Source: Micromussa lordhowensis
Lineage: Eukaryota; Cnidaria; Anthozoa; Scleractinia; Lobophylliidae
Direction: 5' to 3'
DNA length: 64,000 nucleotides
NCBI GenBank assembly: GCA_964020085.1
Contig: OZ026607.1
Span: forward strand, 14,984,041-15,048,040
Below are positions 11,591 to 22,252 of this stretch, piece after piece. Position 1 is the first letter of the stretch. Each line of letters starts with the position of its first letter. The notes under the pieces are model-generated. The model was not told the DNA's origin. It was given only the letters and a program-made list of their open reading frames with translations, and did no database searches. A program made the position numbers and the translations under genes.

Positions 11591-11706
11591 ATCGTTGGAT
11601 GTTGTCCTTCAGTAGCATTTTAAATGAAATAGTTAAAGATTCAATTGAGGCCTTACACTACTGTGAAATTGATGTTAAAATCGTTAAAAACGTTTAAAAT
11701 CCAAGC

Positions 11707-11731
11707 TTTCGCCGATCTACGGCATCATCAG
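11707..11731 (-). ncRNA. hammerhead ribozyme-like core (left arm)
   Basis: On the minus strand the sequence reads CTGATGA, a GCCG/CGGC stem with a five-base loop, then GAAA. This matches the invariant CUGANGA - stem II - GAAA core of hammerhead ribozymes, which are known in Penelope-like elements. Stems I and III and the cleavage site could not be assigned with confidence. Confidence 0.5.
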
Positions 11732-11915
11732 GGATAAGAAAAAAATTTCCGCGTAGGGCTTATATACAGATGCAAATAAAAATAGGAATGTGGGGGTAAA
11801 ATGCCTGAGATGAATAATGAGGTATAAATATGAATAAAAACGAGTGATATGATCTAATGAACGAGTGTCAAAACAAAACCAAAAAAAAAGAAGGTTCTAG
11901 ATATGCTAGATAATT

Positions 11916-12560
11916 TTAGAATAAAGGGTCCGCGAATTCGCTGCATTCCTCTCGGGATTTGATGGTAGGTTTATACTTTCGTATGTAAAACGCTTCGAAC
12001 AGGCGTAGATTTGCGGGGTCGTTTTCTAGTACAATACTCTTGATTTCGATGCCTTTGTGGACATTGTTTTGGCACTTAGAGAGATGTTTCTTCACGGAGG
12101 AGTTATCATTGTTCAGGTGTTCTCTCACACGATCGTGGATAAAGCGTGTAGTGCTCCCGATGTAATCATTGTTGGTTGCAGTTGTTACAGGTGATTTGGT
12201 AAACAGCATTGCGTGTTAAGCACAATTTGGTGCCGGAAATAGGGCAGTTGGCCCTCGTCCATATCCGTTCCTTGTTGTTGTGGGAGAGAGCTCGTCTGAG
12301 AGTATATGAATTTGTGCGCGACCCGTACTGGTATGCCCTCTTTACGGAAAATGTTTGTGATTCTGTGATTCTGCTGGTTTTTTTTTTTTGTAAAATGCAA
12401 AAGTGCTTTTGCCGTCTTTGGAGATGGTTACTTTGAAATCAAGTAGTGATAGTGAGTGGCCACTGGGTGTAATTTCTGGTTTCTCGATTTCAAACTTCAG
12501 TTTGGGGTGCAGATTGTTTATTGTAGAGTGGAATTGGTCTGCCATATCCTCACTAGTTGT
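11916..12560 (-). pseudogene. Penelope-like RT C-terminus plus GIY-YIG endonuclease, frameshifted
   Basis: Minus-strand reading shows, in order, an RT-tail segment (FHSTINNLHPKLKFEIEKP, then LSLLDFKVTISKDGKSTFAF), a linker, and a GIY-YIG type domain with DYIGSTTRFIHDRVREHL followed by NDNSSVKKHLSKC and a terminal IRKYKPTI segment. The order RT then GIY-YIG is diagnostic of Penelope-like elements. At least two frames are needed to read it through, and the N-terminal catalytic RT motifs are missing because the inverted copy begins at about 12565. It is not expected to be active. Confidence 0.8.
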
Positions 12561-12572
12561 GAGGATAACTCC

Positions 12573-12798
12573 TCTGTGAAGAAACATCTCTCTAAGTGCC
12601 AAAACAATGTCCACAAAGGCATCGAAATCAAGTGTATTGTACTAGAAAACGACCCCGCAAATCTACGCCTGTTCAAAGCGTTTTACATACGAAAGTATAA
12701 ACCTACCATCAACTCCCGAGAGGAATGCAGCGAATTCGCGGACCTTTTATTCTCAAATTATCTAGCATATCTAGAACCTTCTTTTTTTTGGTTTTGTT
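12573..12798 (+). pseudogene. second, inverted copy of the Penelope GIY-YIG C-terminus
   Basis: On the plus strand the same residues appear as in the minus-strand copy (VKKHLSKCQNNVHKGIEI, then YIRKYKPTINSREECSEFAD), but only the C-terminal part of the domain. It lacks the YIG portion and has no start of its own. It is the right arm of the inverted duplication. Confidence 0.75.
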
Positions 12799-12951
12799 TT
12801 GACACTCGTTCATTAGATCATATCACTCGTTTTTATTCATATTTATACCTCATTATTCATCTCAGGCATTTTACCCCCACATTCCTTCGCTTTTTACACA
12901 TTTTTATTGACATCTGTATATAAGCCCTACGCGGAATATTTTTTCTTATCC

Positions 12952-12976
12952 CTGATGATGCCGTAGATCGGCGAAA
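12952..12976 (+). ncRNA. hammerhead ribozyme-like core (right arm)
   Basis: Inverted copy of the core at 11707-11731: CTGATGA at 12952-12958, stem II GCCG (12960-12963) paired with CGGC (12969-12972), GAAA at 12973-12976. Flanking stems are not obvious, so activity is unproven. Confidence 0.5.
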
Positions 12977-13219
12977 GCTTGGATTTTAGACGTTTTTAAC
13001 GATTTTAACATCAATTTCACAGTAGTGTAAGGCCTCAATTGAATCTTTAATTATTTCAGAACTTGATTTCTTTAATTCTATGTTAAAAGACTCAAAACAC
13101 AATATATGCTTATAGAAGCACTTGTCATTCAAAGTGCCTATGAAATTCAAAAATAATTGCTGCTCATTTGAAACTCTTTTCAAATAAAGAAGAATGGCGT
13201 GTTTCTTTTTAGCAGAGTC

Positions 13220-13440
13220 ACGAAGCAGCTGCCCCAAGAACAAAGAAAACTACAAAATTCGGCTTTGTAGTATTTACAAATACGGCTTACTCAAAGGACG
13301 ATCGAGGGATGTCTTTTCGAGGGAACTTTGGTTACATGAATTAATTAAAAGTAGTTGATAGTGGACATGATATTGTAGTTTTTGAGTATTCGATCCAGTT
13401 TGCTTCTATTGAGACCTTTTGGTTGTTTTACACAAGTAAC
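13220..13440. repeat. direct repeat, copy 2 (pair at 11360-11590)
   Basis: It matches 11360-11590 in the same orientation, with landmarks ctgccccaag, actacaaaattcggcttt and gtggacatgatattgta. It marks the right side of the duplication that encloses the Penelope-like element. Confidence 0.7.
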
Positions 13441-13489
13441 TTGAAGACAACTTGATTTCTTCATATGTAAAAACACAATAGGTGTACAC

Positions 13490-14869
13490 TCAAAACACAA
13501 TAGGTGCTTATAGAAGCACATGTTATTTATTATTCAGTTTTTTAGTGAACATTAGTGAGTTTATCGAGTAACCCAGAGGACAAATGGTAATTTAATTTTC
13601 CCCTTGCATGACTTTACCGTGCACTGAAAAGCCGAACACTAGAAGTATTTCTGGAATGTAAAATGTCCTTGGCCTGTCATAAAAGTCAACCCTTAAAACA
13701 AAATTAGAAAACAAAATATATTGCAAATCACATTTCGTGACTGGTGCGTATTTCACATGATTTTCAGAAGTTTGTAGAAGGCAGAAAACGCATGTCTAAG
13801 ATAGTTTCAAATGGTTAGCCTTTCTGGTGCCAATCAGTTATTTTTTTACGGGTGTTATCCTGCGAAGATTGTTCATATCGAATTATTTTTATATCAACTT
13901 CAAAAACGTAAGAAATAGGAAAGTTAATAAATATTTTCTCCTTTGAAATTTCCGTTACCGTTTACCTTTATAGTTTCGGTTAAGAAAGAGTCACAATATG
14001 TCATCATTGGCTATCGTGGTAATTTTCTCCAGACACACAGCGTGGGAACATGACTAAATTTAGGAAGTTTGATTGGGGAAACGAGGTAATTAACTTTACT
14101 CTTGATCTTAGAGTGCAAACAAGGAACAATAGACGAACTCATGGAACTAATGTTCGTGTTCGCACTTTTGGCCCAAAGAAATGCACATTTTCAATTAGTA
14201 GGTGAAGAAAGCCTAAGACATGAAGAAAGCCTAAGACAGAAGCTATCTGAAAAATCAAAACATACATCAAACACTTTGGTGAATTCATAATCGAGGAACT
14301 TTTTGGCTTTCTGCATCAATTTTATGCAACAAAAAAACAATGCAAATAAAAAGAGCCTACATCTGTTGTGACTTCCAATTTTCGCTCGTGAACAAGTAAT
14401 TGGTATCAGTTTCACGGCCAAGGACAGGTGACCTCCCAGAAATACTTCTAGTGTCTACTGTTTGCACTGTAACATAATACAAGGAAGACTGAAATCATAT
14501 TGTTTCTACTGGGCTTCTCGATAAACGTACTTACGTTTACCAGCTATGTACAGAGAAGCAGTTTAGTCGACAAAACGACTACGCTTTTGATGTCATATAT
14601 TACAACTCTTTCACACCCGAAACATCGAAGTTCAACCCTACCGCTAAAGGAAATTAATGAAATCAAGATAACAATTCCATGTGTAAATAAATGCCATGAA
14701 TGTTCGCACAATTACAATTCTTAACAATAATTAGTCGATACCCCACTGTCATTTCCATATATGGCTTGGCACGAAAGACATCAAAGCGTTGTTGTCAAAA
14801 AGGACTGTTGTTTAATTGTTTCATCAGGTTCCTTGTTTCCAATTGGCTGCAATTGATTCTGGGTGTAAC
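13490..14869. other. intergenic DNA upstream of the intact FP gene, partly duplicated
   Basis: The part 13540-14140 is a diverged copy of 9060-9640. The segment cacaataggtgcttatagaagcaca at about 13500 also has relatives near 10570 and 13110. From about 14140 to 14869 no gene or repeat was recognised. Confidence 0.55.
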
Positions 14870-14989
14870 ATTCAGGTTTAAAGGAGCGTCCATCGCGCTG
14901 AAGTCCCATTCACCCTGGTGATTTGGAAGAGAGCAGATCGAGAACAACAACAGCTATATAAGGCAGATATCTTACTTACGCCTTCCATC
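14870..14989 (+). promoter_or_regulatory. FP promoter / 5' leader (intact gene)
   Basis: This block (landmarks caggtttaaaggagc, cccattcaccctgg, gaagagagcagatcg) is shared with the minus-strand FP locus and with two orphan fragments at about 31765-31912 and 41945-42079. TATATAA occurs at 14955-14961, but the other copies do not keep it and it lies only ~30 nt before the ATG. It may therefore fall inside the transcribed leader and not be the true TATA box. Confidence 0.6.
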
Positions 14990-17504
14990 ATGGTAATTGT
15001 TGCACAAGAAAAGATTATATTATGTTTTTTTTTTCCAGTGATGAATCTACGTTGGCTCTATTGCTTATTTTTAATTGATGACTGATCTCAGATTCATCCC
15101 AATTTCATTCCGCAGAGTGTGATTAAGCCAGACATGAAGATCAAGCTGCGTATGGAAGGCACTGTAAACGGGCACTACTTCGTGATTGACGGAGATGGTC
15201 AAGGCAAACCTTTTGAGTGAGTTAATTGCTTAAAAGTTTAATCATTCTGGTCATTTTTACGGCCGTCTTTTGTCGAGCATTGTGTTCTTTAGCCAACTAG
15301 ATAATTCGTCTCAAACTGCGACCAAGAACATAGCGAGAAATTGTACGTCGACACTTTCAAAATTCATTATTATCCTTACATTAAAATCGATATCTGAAAT
15401 GTACCTACCTTCGCTCTATGTTAGAACAATTTCAGAGCTACGCGCTTTTTTTCCTTTTTTTTTTAAATATGCCAATTCGTAGGCCCTATTTGCTATATTT
15501 GCTATATATTTGTGAGCCAGGGAGATTACTGGGGCTATTTCAGGTTGAAAACACACCCTAGATGTTGTGACCAGGCTAATAGAGAGCGAAGTAAAAAAAC
15601 TTTTTATGTCTAGTTCATTCCGCGTTGTTTTTAAGGTACTTTTTTCCCTTGGTTTCCCTTTTCTTTACCACTTAGACAAAACGTTATCCTGCTGCAGAGT
15701 AAGCACTGGAAAGGTGCGCAGAAATTAACTTAGTCTATGTTTAAGTCAGTCAATGTTAATGTTTGGTGGTGCAAAAGAAATCCACCAAATATTTTCTCAG
15801 AAGAGAAGAATCATGCGGTTCTGATTGTTTGAAGGCAGAAAGAAAATATTCCTTTTGATTTAACTGCCTTATTTCTCAGAACCGCCGTATTTCTTTATTT
15901 TGACAGGAAAAAAAAAAGGTTTGTATTGTATATGAACAGACGTTGTCTTACGTTTTTGCTTGGCTGTTTGTGTTTTAGGGGAAAACAGAGTATGGACCTT
16001 GAAGTCAAAGAGGGCGGACCTCTGCCTTTCGCCTACGATATCCTAACAACAGCATTCCATTACGGCAACCGGGTGTTCGCCGAATACCCAGACCATATAG
16101 CAGACTATTTCAAGCAGTTGTTTCCTAAGGGGTATTCGTGGGAACGAACCCTGAATTTCGAAGACGGGGGCATTTGCATCGCCACAAACGACATAACGTA
16201 AGTAAAACGTAGCATTGTGTTCCAGATTCCAGATTCCAGATTGGTTTATTTCCAAACTTATCATCAGCTACCGCCTTGTTGTTTCGATAATGTTAGAAAA
16301 TTTCATCATGAAATATTTTAAATCTCTTTTCCTCTTCTTCTTTCTTCTATTTTTCTTTATGTTTTTTTTAAAGAGATCCTAAAGAATACTATGTTTATAA
16401 ACCATAGAAAGAAATTTATTCTGGTATCACTGCCCCTTGTGCTGGGTCTCTCATATCTTATTGTACCAGTGTCTACTAAATTCTATTGCTAACTATAAAT
16501 TTTAATTAAATCCTCTTCTTGTATAACTTCTTGGTCACGCTGAGTATGAGTCACTTCTCTTTCACCAGAATGGAAGGCGACACTTTCTATAATAAAGTTC
16601 GATTTGATGGTGTAAACTTTCCCCCCAATGGTCCAGTTATGCAGAAGAAGACACTGAAATGGGAGTCATCCACTGAGAAAATGTATGTGCGTGATGGAGT
16701 GTTGGTGGGTGATATTACCATGGCTCTGTTGATTAAAGGAGATGACCATTACCGATGTGACTTCAAAACTACTTACAAGTAAGTCTTCTTCAAGACATAA
16801 ACAATTAACAATGTAAGAATGGAATCAGCGACCTAAGCTCCAACGACTACTTGATTAAAGATATCCCTTGTGGGGATTGAGGTTAAAGACGACTCCGAAA
16901 CTAGCTGGATCACAAATCAAAAAATAAAAAATAAAAACACTAATATACCCAGCACATAACTTTACTTATTATTCAAAGATGGTCATGATGCTCTCGATAT
17001 CTGTCATCCGTAGGTAACAGATATCCGGCGGTATACGTAGCTTCGTACGTGGGAAGAAAAAGTGAAGCGAGAAAATGTCGACAGAGAGATTTAAAAATGT
17101 TAGGCTGTTTTGTTAGCAATTTGTTGAATAATGAAACAATTATCCTGCTCAATCTCGCGGAATATCGTCTGATATTTAGCCGATTTCGCAGGAGAATTGT
17201 TAACTATATGTAGGTGAGAAAGGTTAGTGAAGTTTCGAAAGCAGGTGATGAACAGTGCTAGGTGCTTTTAAGTGATAAAGTATAATTGTATTTGTTATAC
17301 GGTTATGCACCCGGCCCAGTGTCACTGATCCAAGTTGTTTTTTTTTTCCTTTGCAGACCTAAGGAGAAGGGTGTCAAGCTGCCAGGCTACCACTTTGTAG
17401 ATCACTGCATAGAGATTTTAAGCCATGACAAAGATTACAACAAGGTTAAGCTTTATGAGCATGCCGTTGCTCATTCTGGATTGCCGGGCAATGTCCGACG
17501 ATAA
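14990..17504 (+). CDS. GFP-like fluorescent protein, intact, His-Tyr-Gly chromophore triplet
   Basis: Five exons: 14990-14992 (ATG only), 15116-15216, 15979-16197, 16569-16778, 17357-17504. All introns are GT-AG, and the exons sum to 681 nt, giving 226 residues and a stop. The protein is a GFP-type beta-barrel with autocatalytic chromophore His62-Tyr63-Gly64 in a PFAYDILTTAFHYGNRVF context. It has the catalytic Glu90-Arg91 pair (SWER) and Glu212 (KLYEHAVAHS). Length and numbering match Kaede, a green-to-red photoconvertible coral protein with the same triplet. By family knowledge a His-Tyr-Gly triplet permits the light-driven backbone cleavage that extends the chromophore, but the triplet alone does not prove it. 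Coral FPs are made in tissue for light screening or colour. The ATG was chosen because the single-codon first exon and ATCATG context are shared by all copies. A green-only or natively red emitter remains possible. Confidence 0.95.
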
Positions 17505-18190
17505 AGAAACGACAACAAAGAGAAAAAGAAAAGTGGCTATTTTTTGTTTGTTTGTATTTTGCTGTTCGATACAAGAATTAGTTTCGGGGTTATTTAGAGA
17601 CTTGCTCTAGAGTTAAATTGTGAAAGGAAAACAGCGATATTACATCACAAGGATAGACTTTTTAAACTCTGTTGTGGAAAACGTAAAAGCTGTAAGGATA
17701 ATATAATCGTCTTGTCGAAGCCAGGTTCTGTGGAGCATTTTTATCATCGGGATTTCTTAAAGACTATCTGTAGAGTTCAATAGTGTGAAAAATAAAAAAA
17801 AAATAGTTTTCATTTTTTGATGGATTACCGCATAAGGATAGGGCTTGTTAATACAGTTGTGGACAAGAGCAAGTAATACAACGGAAGTGAGTGTCACATA
17901 ATGAACTTCGGTTAATTGCGTATAAAATAAGACAACCTCTAAAATGGTAATTAGCGCAACAAACACTTCTAGAAATTTGTTCTATCATTCTGAAAAATGT
18001 CAAACCGTTTCCATAGAGATGAAATAGGCTAATTGAATATATCCCTTAAGTAATACTTACTATGAAAACACTATATGTAGCTACCCAACCGAGGCATAGG
18101 CAGCGCCCATATTTGTGCGCATTTAAGTATTTTACTTGCTTCTAGTTACTTTTGATGAGTTAATCTTTGGTTTTAGAGAAAAGTTGAGAA
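17505..18190 (+). other. 3' flank / 3' UTR region of the FP gene
   Basis: No further gene. The stretch 18087-18185 (aggcataggcagcgcccat through ggttttagagaaaag) is the diverged counterpart of the sequence downstream of the minus-strand FP exon 5 at about 5230-5315. It therefore belongs to the ancestral FP 3' region. Several ATTAAA/AATAAA-like words exist; none could be chosen as the polyadenylation signal. Confidence 0.5.
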
Positions 18191-18441
18191 AATGAGACTT
18201 AAAAGATAACAAGAATAAGACTTATTCTTGAGGCTTGGCATTCCGTGCGAGACACGAACGCTATAAACGAACACATAACGTTCCCAAACGTTTACAATAG
18301 CAAAAAGCATCTGTATAAGTAATTAACAATGCTCTAGAGACTTTTGTTTAACTTTTCAAATATTCTTTCGAGGCGCGATTTAATATTAACATGCATCATA
18401 TACCATCAGGACGCCGTTAAACATTTGCATTTTATCTTTTG

Positions 18442-18475
18442 CTGAAGAAGGCAGCAGCAGTTGCCGAAACGTCCA
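18442..18475 (+). ncRNA. hammerhead-like core, isolated
   Basis: CTGAAGA (18442-18448), then a stem GGCA/TGCC, then GAAA (18466-18469) followed by CGTCC. This fits CUGANGA - stem II - GAAA. The GAAACGTC ending is also seen next to the Penelope fragment at 39 kb. No RT or GIY-YIG remnant was seen beside it; it is probably a leftover end of such an element. Confidence 0.35.
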
Positions 18476-18829
18476 ACACAATATTCTAGCCAGTGTCAAC
18501 CTTTTTAAATATCTTTTTATCTTGTTTTTTTTTTGTTTGTTTGTTTTCTTCCCACGCGTTTCACTTTCTGTTTTTTCTTTCGTTTAAAACTGTAAAGTGC
18601 ATTATGAATAGTGGATAACACAGAGTTAAATCAGTCAGTCATTCAGTCAGCCAGCCACTCACTCCAGCCTCGATCTTTTCTTTAAAGTTCACTTAACCTA
18701 CAAATTTTCATTTGGGCCTGATGTTTTATTGAAAGTATTTGTGTGAAAAAAAAATTGGATTTGTTGGAATTTTCCCTTTCTTATTCGCCACCGAAGACTT
18801 ACTCAGGTTGTTTCAAGACCGAGTAGATT

Positions 18830-19290
18830 TCCTGTGAAGCGATTCGACTTTGCAAAGACCGATTCGTGACGAATCGATCGAATCGACTCGAATCGCAACA
18901 AATTCAACCCCCCAAAATTGCATACCCAACTTCAACTCCGTGCGAATCGAGACGAACCGACTGAAGTTTGTTGCCAAGTTTTAAGAACGAGGAAGGTTCA
19001 TGTATCATTATTTCACGGATATTGATTTCCGGTAGTGCGGATCGACTCCGTCCGAATCGAGTCGAATCGTCAAGTGCCTCAGACGAATCGACTGAAGTTT
19101 GTTGTCACGTTTTAAGAACTAGGAAGGTTCATGTATCATTATTTCACGGATGTTGACTTCCGGTAGTTCCGATCGACTCCGTGCGAATCGAGTCGAATCG
19201 GAAAGTGCCTCAGACGAATCGACTAAAGTTTGTTGCCACGTTTTAAGAACGAGAAAGGTTCATGTATCATTATTTCACGGATGTTGACTC
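18830..19290. repeat. 131-bp-period minisatellite (~2.6 copies)
   Basis: The phrase ctgaagtttgttg occurs at 18961 and 19092 and, as ctaaagtttgttg, at 19223, a constant 131-bp spacing. Each unit also has ttcatgtatcattatttcacg. Between them are dense runs of the 6-mer gaatcg and its variants (gaatcgagtcgaatcg). It is non-coding. Confidence 0.85.
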
Positions 19291-20339
19291 AGTTTGGGTG
19301 TATTGGACATGTATGAAGAAAGCGCGAATTTAAGAACAAAGCGTTCGCGCTAGTGGAGTCAGCTTGAGTTAACGTTTCGTAGTTTCGGTCTTATGTTTCT
19401 TTTGGAGGAACAACATTTCAAAGATTAAACATTCGAGCTTGCTTCGACATTTCATAAGTATTTCGAAGTTCTCACGGAGGTTCGAAGGTCTTAAATTATG
19501 TTCGTCCTTAAGATGTTTTCCGACTACGGAATGTTTAGTACGCCATGTAACTTCTCTCTTAATTTTCTTGTTGATATGTGTGATTAGGCATGCATATCTG
19601 TAATTTGTACCTAAGTAATTTTTTTTTCTTTTTTGTTATTTCCTTTTTTTCGTTTTTTTTTTTTAACCGCAACGCAGATTTCATCACCAGTGAATCCTTA
19701 ATAACTATATCTTCGAATTGGCATATATAAAACAAGAGAATGAAATGCGGTGGAGGTCATACCGCAAACAATCCGTGTGACAGTTCGTCAAACAGTCGAA
19801 TATAGACGCTGCACAAATCTCATTTCCAGGCCAGCGCCGATTTCTTTATTACAAAAAGACCAAAATCTTTGAGACAGTTCAATGCGAGTACATAACGTGC
19901 AAATCAACTGGTGAAGGCTAACGCGGGCTTCCGTGGTCACTGGATGTCATTACCGTTCATTACCGTAACCATTACCTTTTGTTTCATGTGGTGTTCTGTG
20001 GCCGTTGCATGGGATAACGAATTTACAGGTAGGTCAGTCTGTTGAGAGGCCAGGGAGATTACAGTTCATTATTACACGACAATGCAGTATTGTATATCTA
20101 ATAGTATTCAACCCAGGGCCCCGGCCCCGCGTTTTATTGACACCCATGTAATGTAATCGTATCGTAATTGTAGGCTAAATGAAGGGATAAAAAACCCTTC
20201 TGTACGCCTTTTGTTGGGCCAACACGACAATTAAAATACGCGGTGTCGCCATAGAAGAATGAATTACATACCACTTATTAACCGAGAGTGAGGCGGTACT
20301 TTTACAAATGCAAATTTTGCAATTATTCTACTCTATAGA
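19291..20339. other. gene-free stretch
   Basis: AT-rich DNA with poly-T tracts. No exon, RNA gene or long repeat was recognised. Confidence 0.35.
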
Positions 20340-20635
20340 AAGAAATAAAATTTCGCAGCTAAAGCTCTCGATATATTATATAGATCGATATTTCGCATTT
20401 AATAAAATTTCATTAACTGCAAAGTAATCATGCAATAATATTATAGCGGGAATAATTCGCAGTTAGTGAAATTCAGTCAATGACATTTCAGTGACTGCGA
20501 AATTTGAAGTTACGTACTTATACAGAGCGAAGCTTTTCGCAGTTAATAACACTTCAGTAACTGCGAAATTTGTGGTTCAAAATATCTATAGAAAGAATCT
20601 TTTCGCAGTTAGTGAAATTCCTATAACTGCGAAAT
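20340..20635. repeat. array of short hairpin units (TTTCGCAGTTA ... TAACTGCGAAATTT)
   Basis: Four to five times in this stretch the words ttcgcagtta and taactgcgaaattt (or close variants) face each other across about 10-15 bp. Each unit can form a short hairpin and the units follow each other at roughly 50-70 bp. Best units lie at about 20455-20502, 20530-20573 and 20600-20636. It abuts the left terminal repeat of the next element. Confidence 0.7.
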
Positions 20636-20656
20636 TTTCCCTCGGTATATAATATA

Positions 20657-20835
20657 TTATTAAAAACTGGATCATTGGGTAATGCAATTCGAGAGTTTTC
20701 ATTGGCTTAGCCATCATGGTATATGAGCCATTATACCATGATCTACAAAAATGGCGAGCGTATGCGTGATTTTTTGGGCCTTTTTGTTTTTATTGTAGTC
20801 TAGTTTTCTTTTTTTGGGAGCCGTTTTTAATAAAA

Positions 20836-20872
<37 letters not shown>

Positions 20873-20873
20873 T

Positions 20874-20947
<74 letters not shown>

Positions 20948-22216
20948 TTAAATATACTGATGATGTTTTTTGCGACATCAAGTCTGAGGTCTGAGATTTC
21001 CCTGTAATGACCGAACGGACGAGGTTAATAAGTTGTTTATTATATGGCCTTTTTGGCGCTGAAAAAAAAAAAACCGGAAGCGCTTTCCAATATCCGTTTG
21101 CGCGTGCGAGAGATCATTCGAGGCCATGTTCCCTGAACAGAGAAAACCCTGGCCGTGCGATCGAAACCAGAAGGGACAGTAAAAACAGTTTCTTTGAAAA
21201 TGAGACAATTTTTGCCTTGATTACGCCAAGATCTAGGTCAAATTTAACATGGAAATTTTTTTTTTATAATGCCCGGTCATTACAAGAAAATAATGCCCGC
21301 TCAGCAGCCAATCAGAGCGCGCGTACTATTGTAGCCATATAATAAACAATTTTATTAACTGTTTACAACAACAAAAAAAGTGAATCTACATTCACGCAAA
21401 ACATAAATATAAGAACTACGCCGACGGAGAGCTAATTTAAAGCTCTCTAAAGGTAGGCATGTCCTAAATAAACTAAAGCGCTTTACTTCGACAATCGATT
21501 AGTCTCCTCCGCAGCGTTGCGTGACCACCCTAATAACGGCTGCGGTGGATACTAACAATCGATCAACTGTCGAGGAAAGCAGGCCGTCTGATTAAGCAAG
21601 ACTTTGCGTGTCGTCGACCGGAAAACCGCTAGCAAATCACCGAGAACTCTCGTCCTTTGCTAAGCCGAGAAACGCCTAAAATTGATAACACAAGGAAAAA
21701 TTCTACTTACATCTGTGCTTGAAGTGATATTTTTGCTTCTCCACACGTGCGTAACCATTATTTTCCTCGCAATTCACAATGTTCCGGAAGCAACTGAATT
21801 TCGGTCTTCAATTCATTAATTTCTCACCTTTAGAAGGAAATCTTGATCGTTTTTCATACATCGGAGCACAGTGTAATGTTCCTGACTGGTGCTATGTTCC
21901 TTAAATAGTACTGAAGCAAGAGCTAAGTTGGATGTTTAGTCAGCCTGTCGTGGTTTTCAAAGACAGAGTGAACATCACAAGTTCCCGCCACATACCAGAC
22001 GTTTTACGTAAATAACGCAAAAGTTGTCACGCAAGCTAGGAAGAGCTGCTAGCTGTTCTGGGATATTTACTTCCTATAAAAAAAATCCCTTTTCCAAAAA
22101 TATAGCAAAAAAATAAAAATAAATAAAAACGCCTTCAAAAATTCACGCGTACGCCTACCATATTCGTAGAGCATGGTATAATGGCTCATAGCCCATGATG
22201 GCTAAGCCAAACTCTC

Positions 22217-22252
<36 letters not shown>
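20657..22252. mobile_element. ~1.6-kb element with ~88-bp terminal inverted repeats
   Basis: The left end 20657-20746 (ttattaaaaactggatcatt through ccattataccatgatctac) is the near-identical reverse complement of 22165-22252. Inside is a second palindrome at about 20834-20951 (nested foldback). The rest of the interior has no recognisable transposase. The structure is that of a non-autonomous DNA transposon or foldback element that received another. Target duplication could not be fixed because the flank is AT-rich. Confidence 0.75.
20834..20951. repeat. nested palindrome (~46-bp arms)
   Basis: The left arm acaattattccactcgcgc... through gattatagccaac is mirrored on the right by ttggctatctatcatctcat through ggaataattgtt. 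GC-rich ggcgctacgcgcc forms the apex. It is probably a MITE inserted in the larger TIR element. Confidence 0.75.

Larger units (their letters stand above)
11628..13053. mobile_element. Penelope-like retroelement fragment with inverted duplicated ends
   Basis: About 480 bp at 11628-12105 is the near-identical reverse complement of 12573-13053. Each arm contains the end of a GIY-YIG endonuclease domain and a hammerhead-like core close to its outer end. Between the arms, on the minus strand, lies the C-terminal part of a reverse transcriptase. Penelope-like elements typically encode an RT followed by a GIY-YIG domain and are often found as partial tandem or inverted copies (pseudo-LTRs) with hammerhead motifs. 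The copy is 5'-truncated and broken by frameshifts. Confidence 0.85.

Noticed and set aside
14955..14961. TATATAA as the TATA box of the intact FP gene
   Set aside because: It is not kept in the other three copies of the promoter block and is too close to the ATG to leave a normal leader; kept only as a note.
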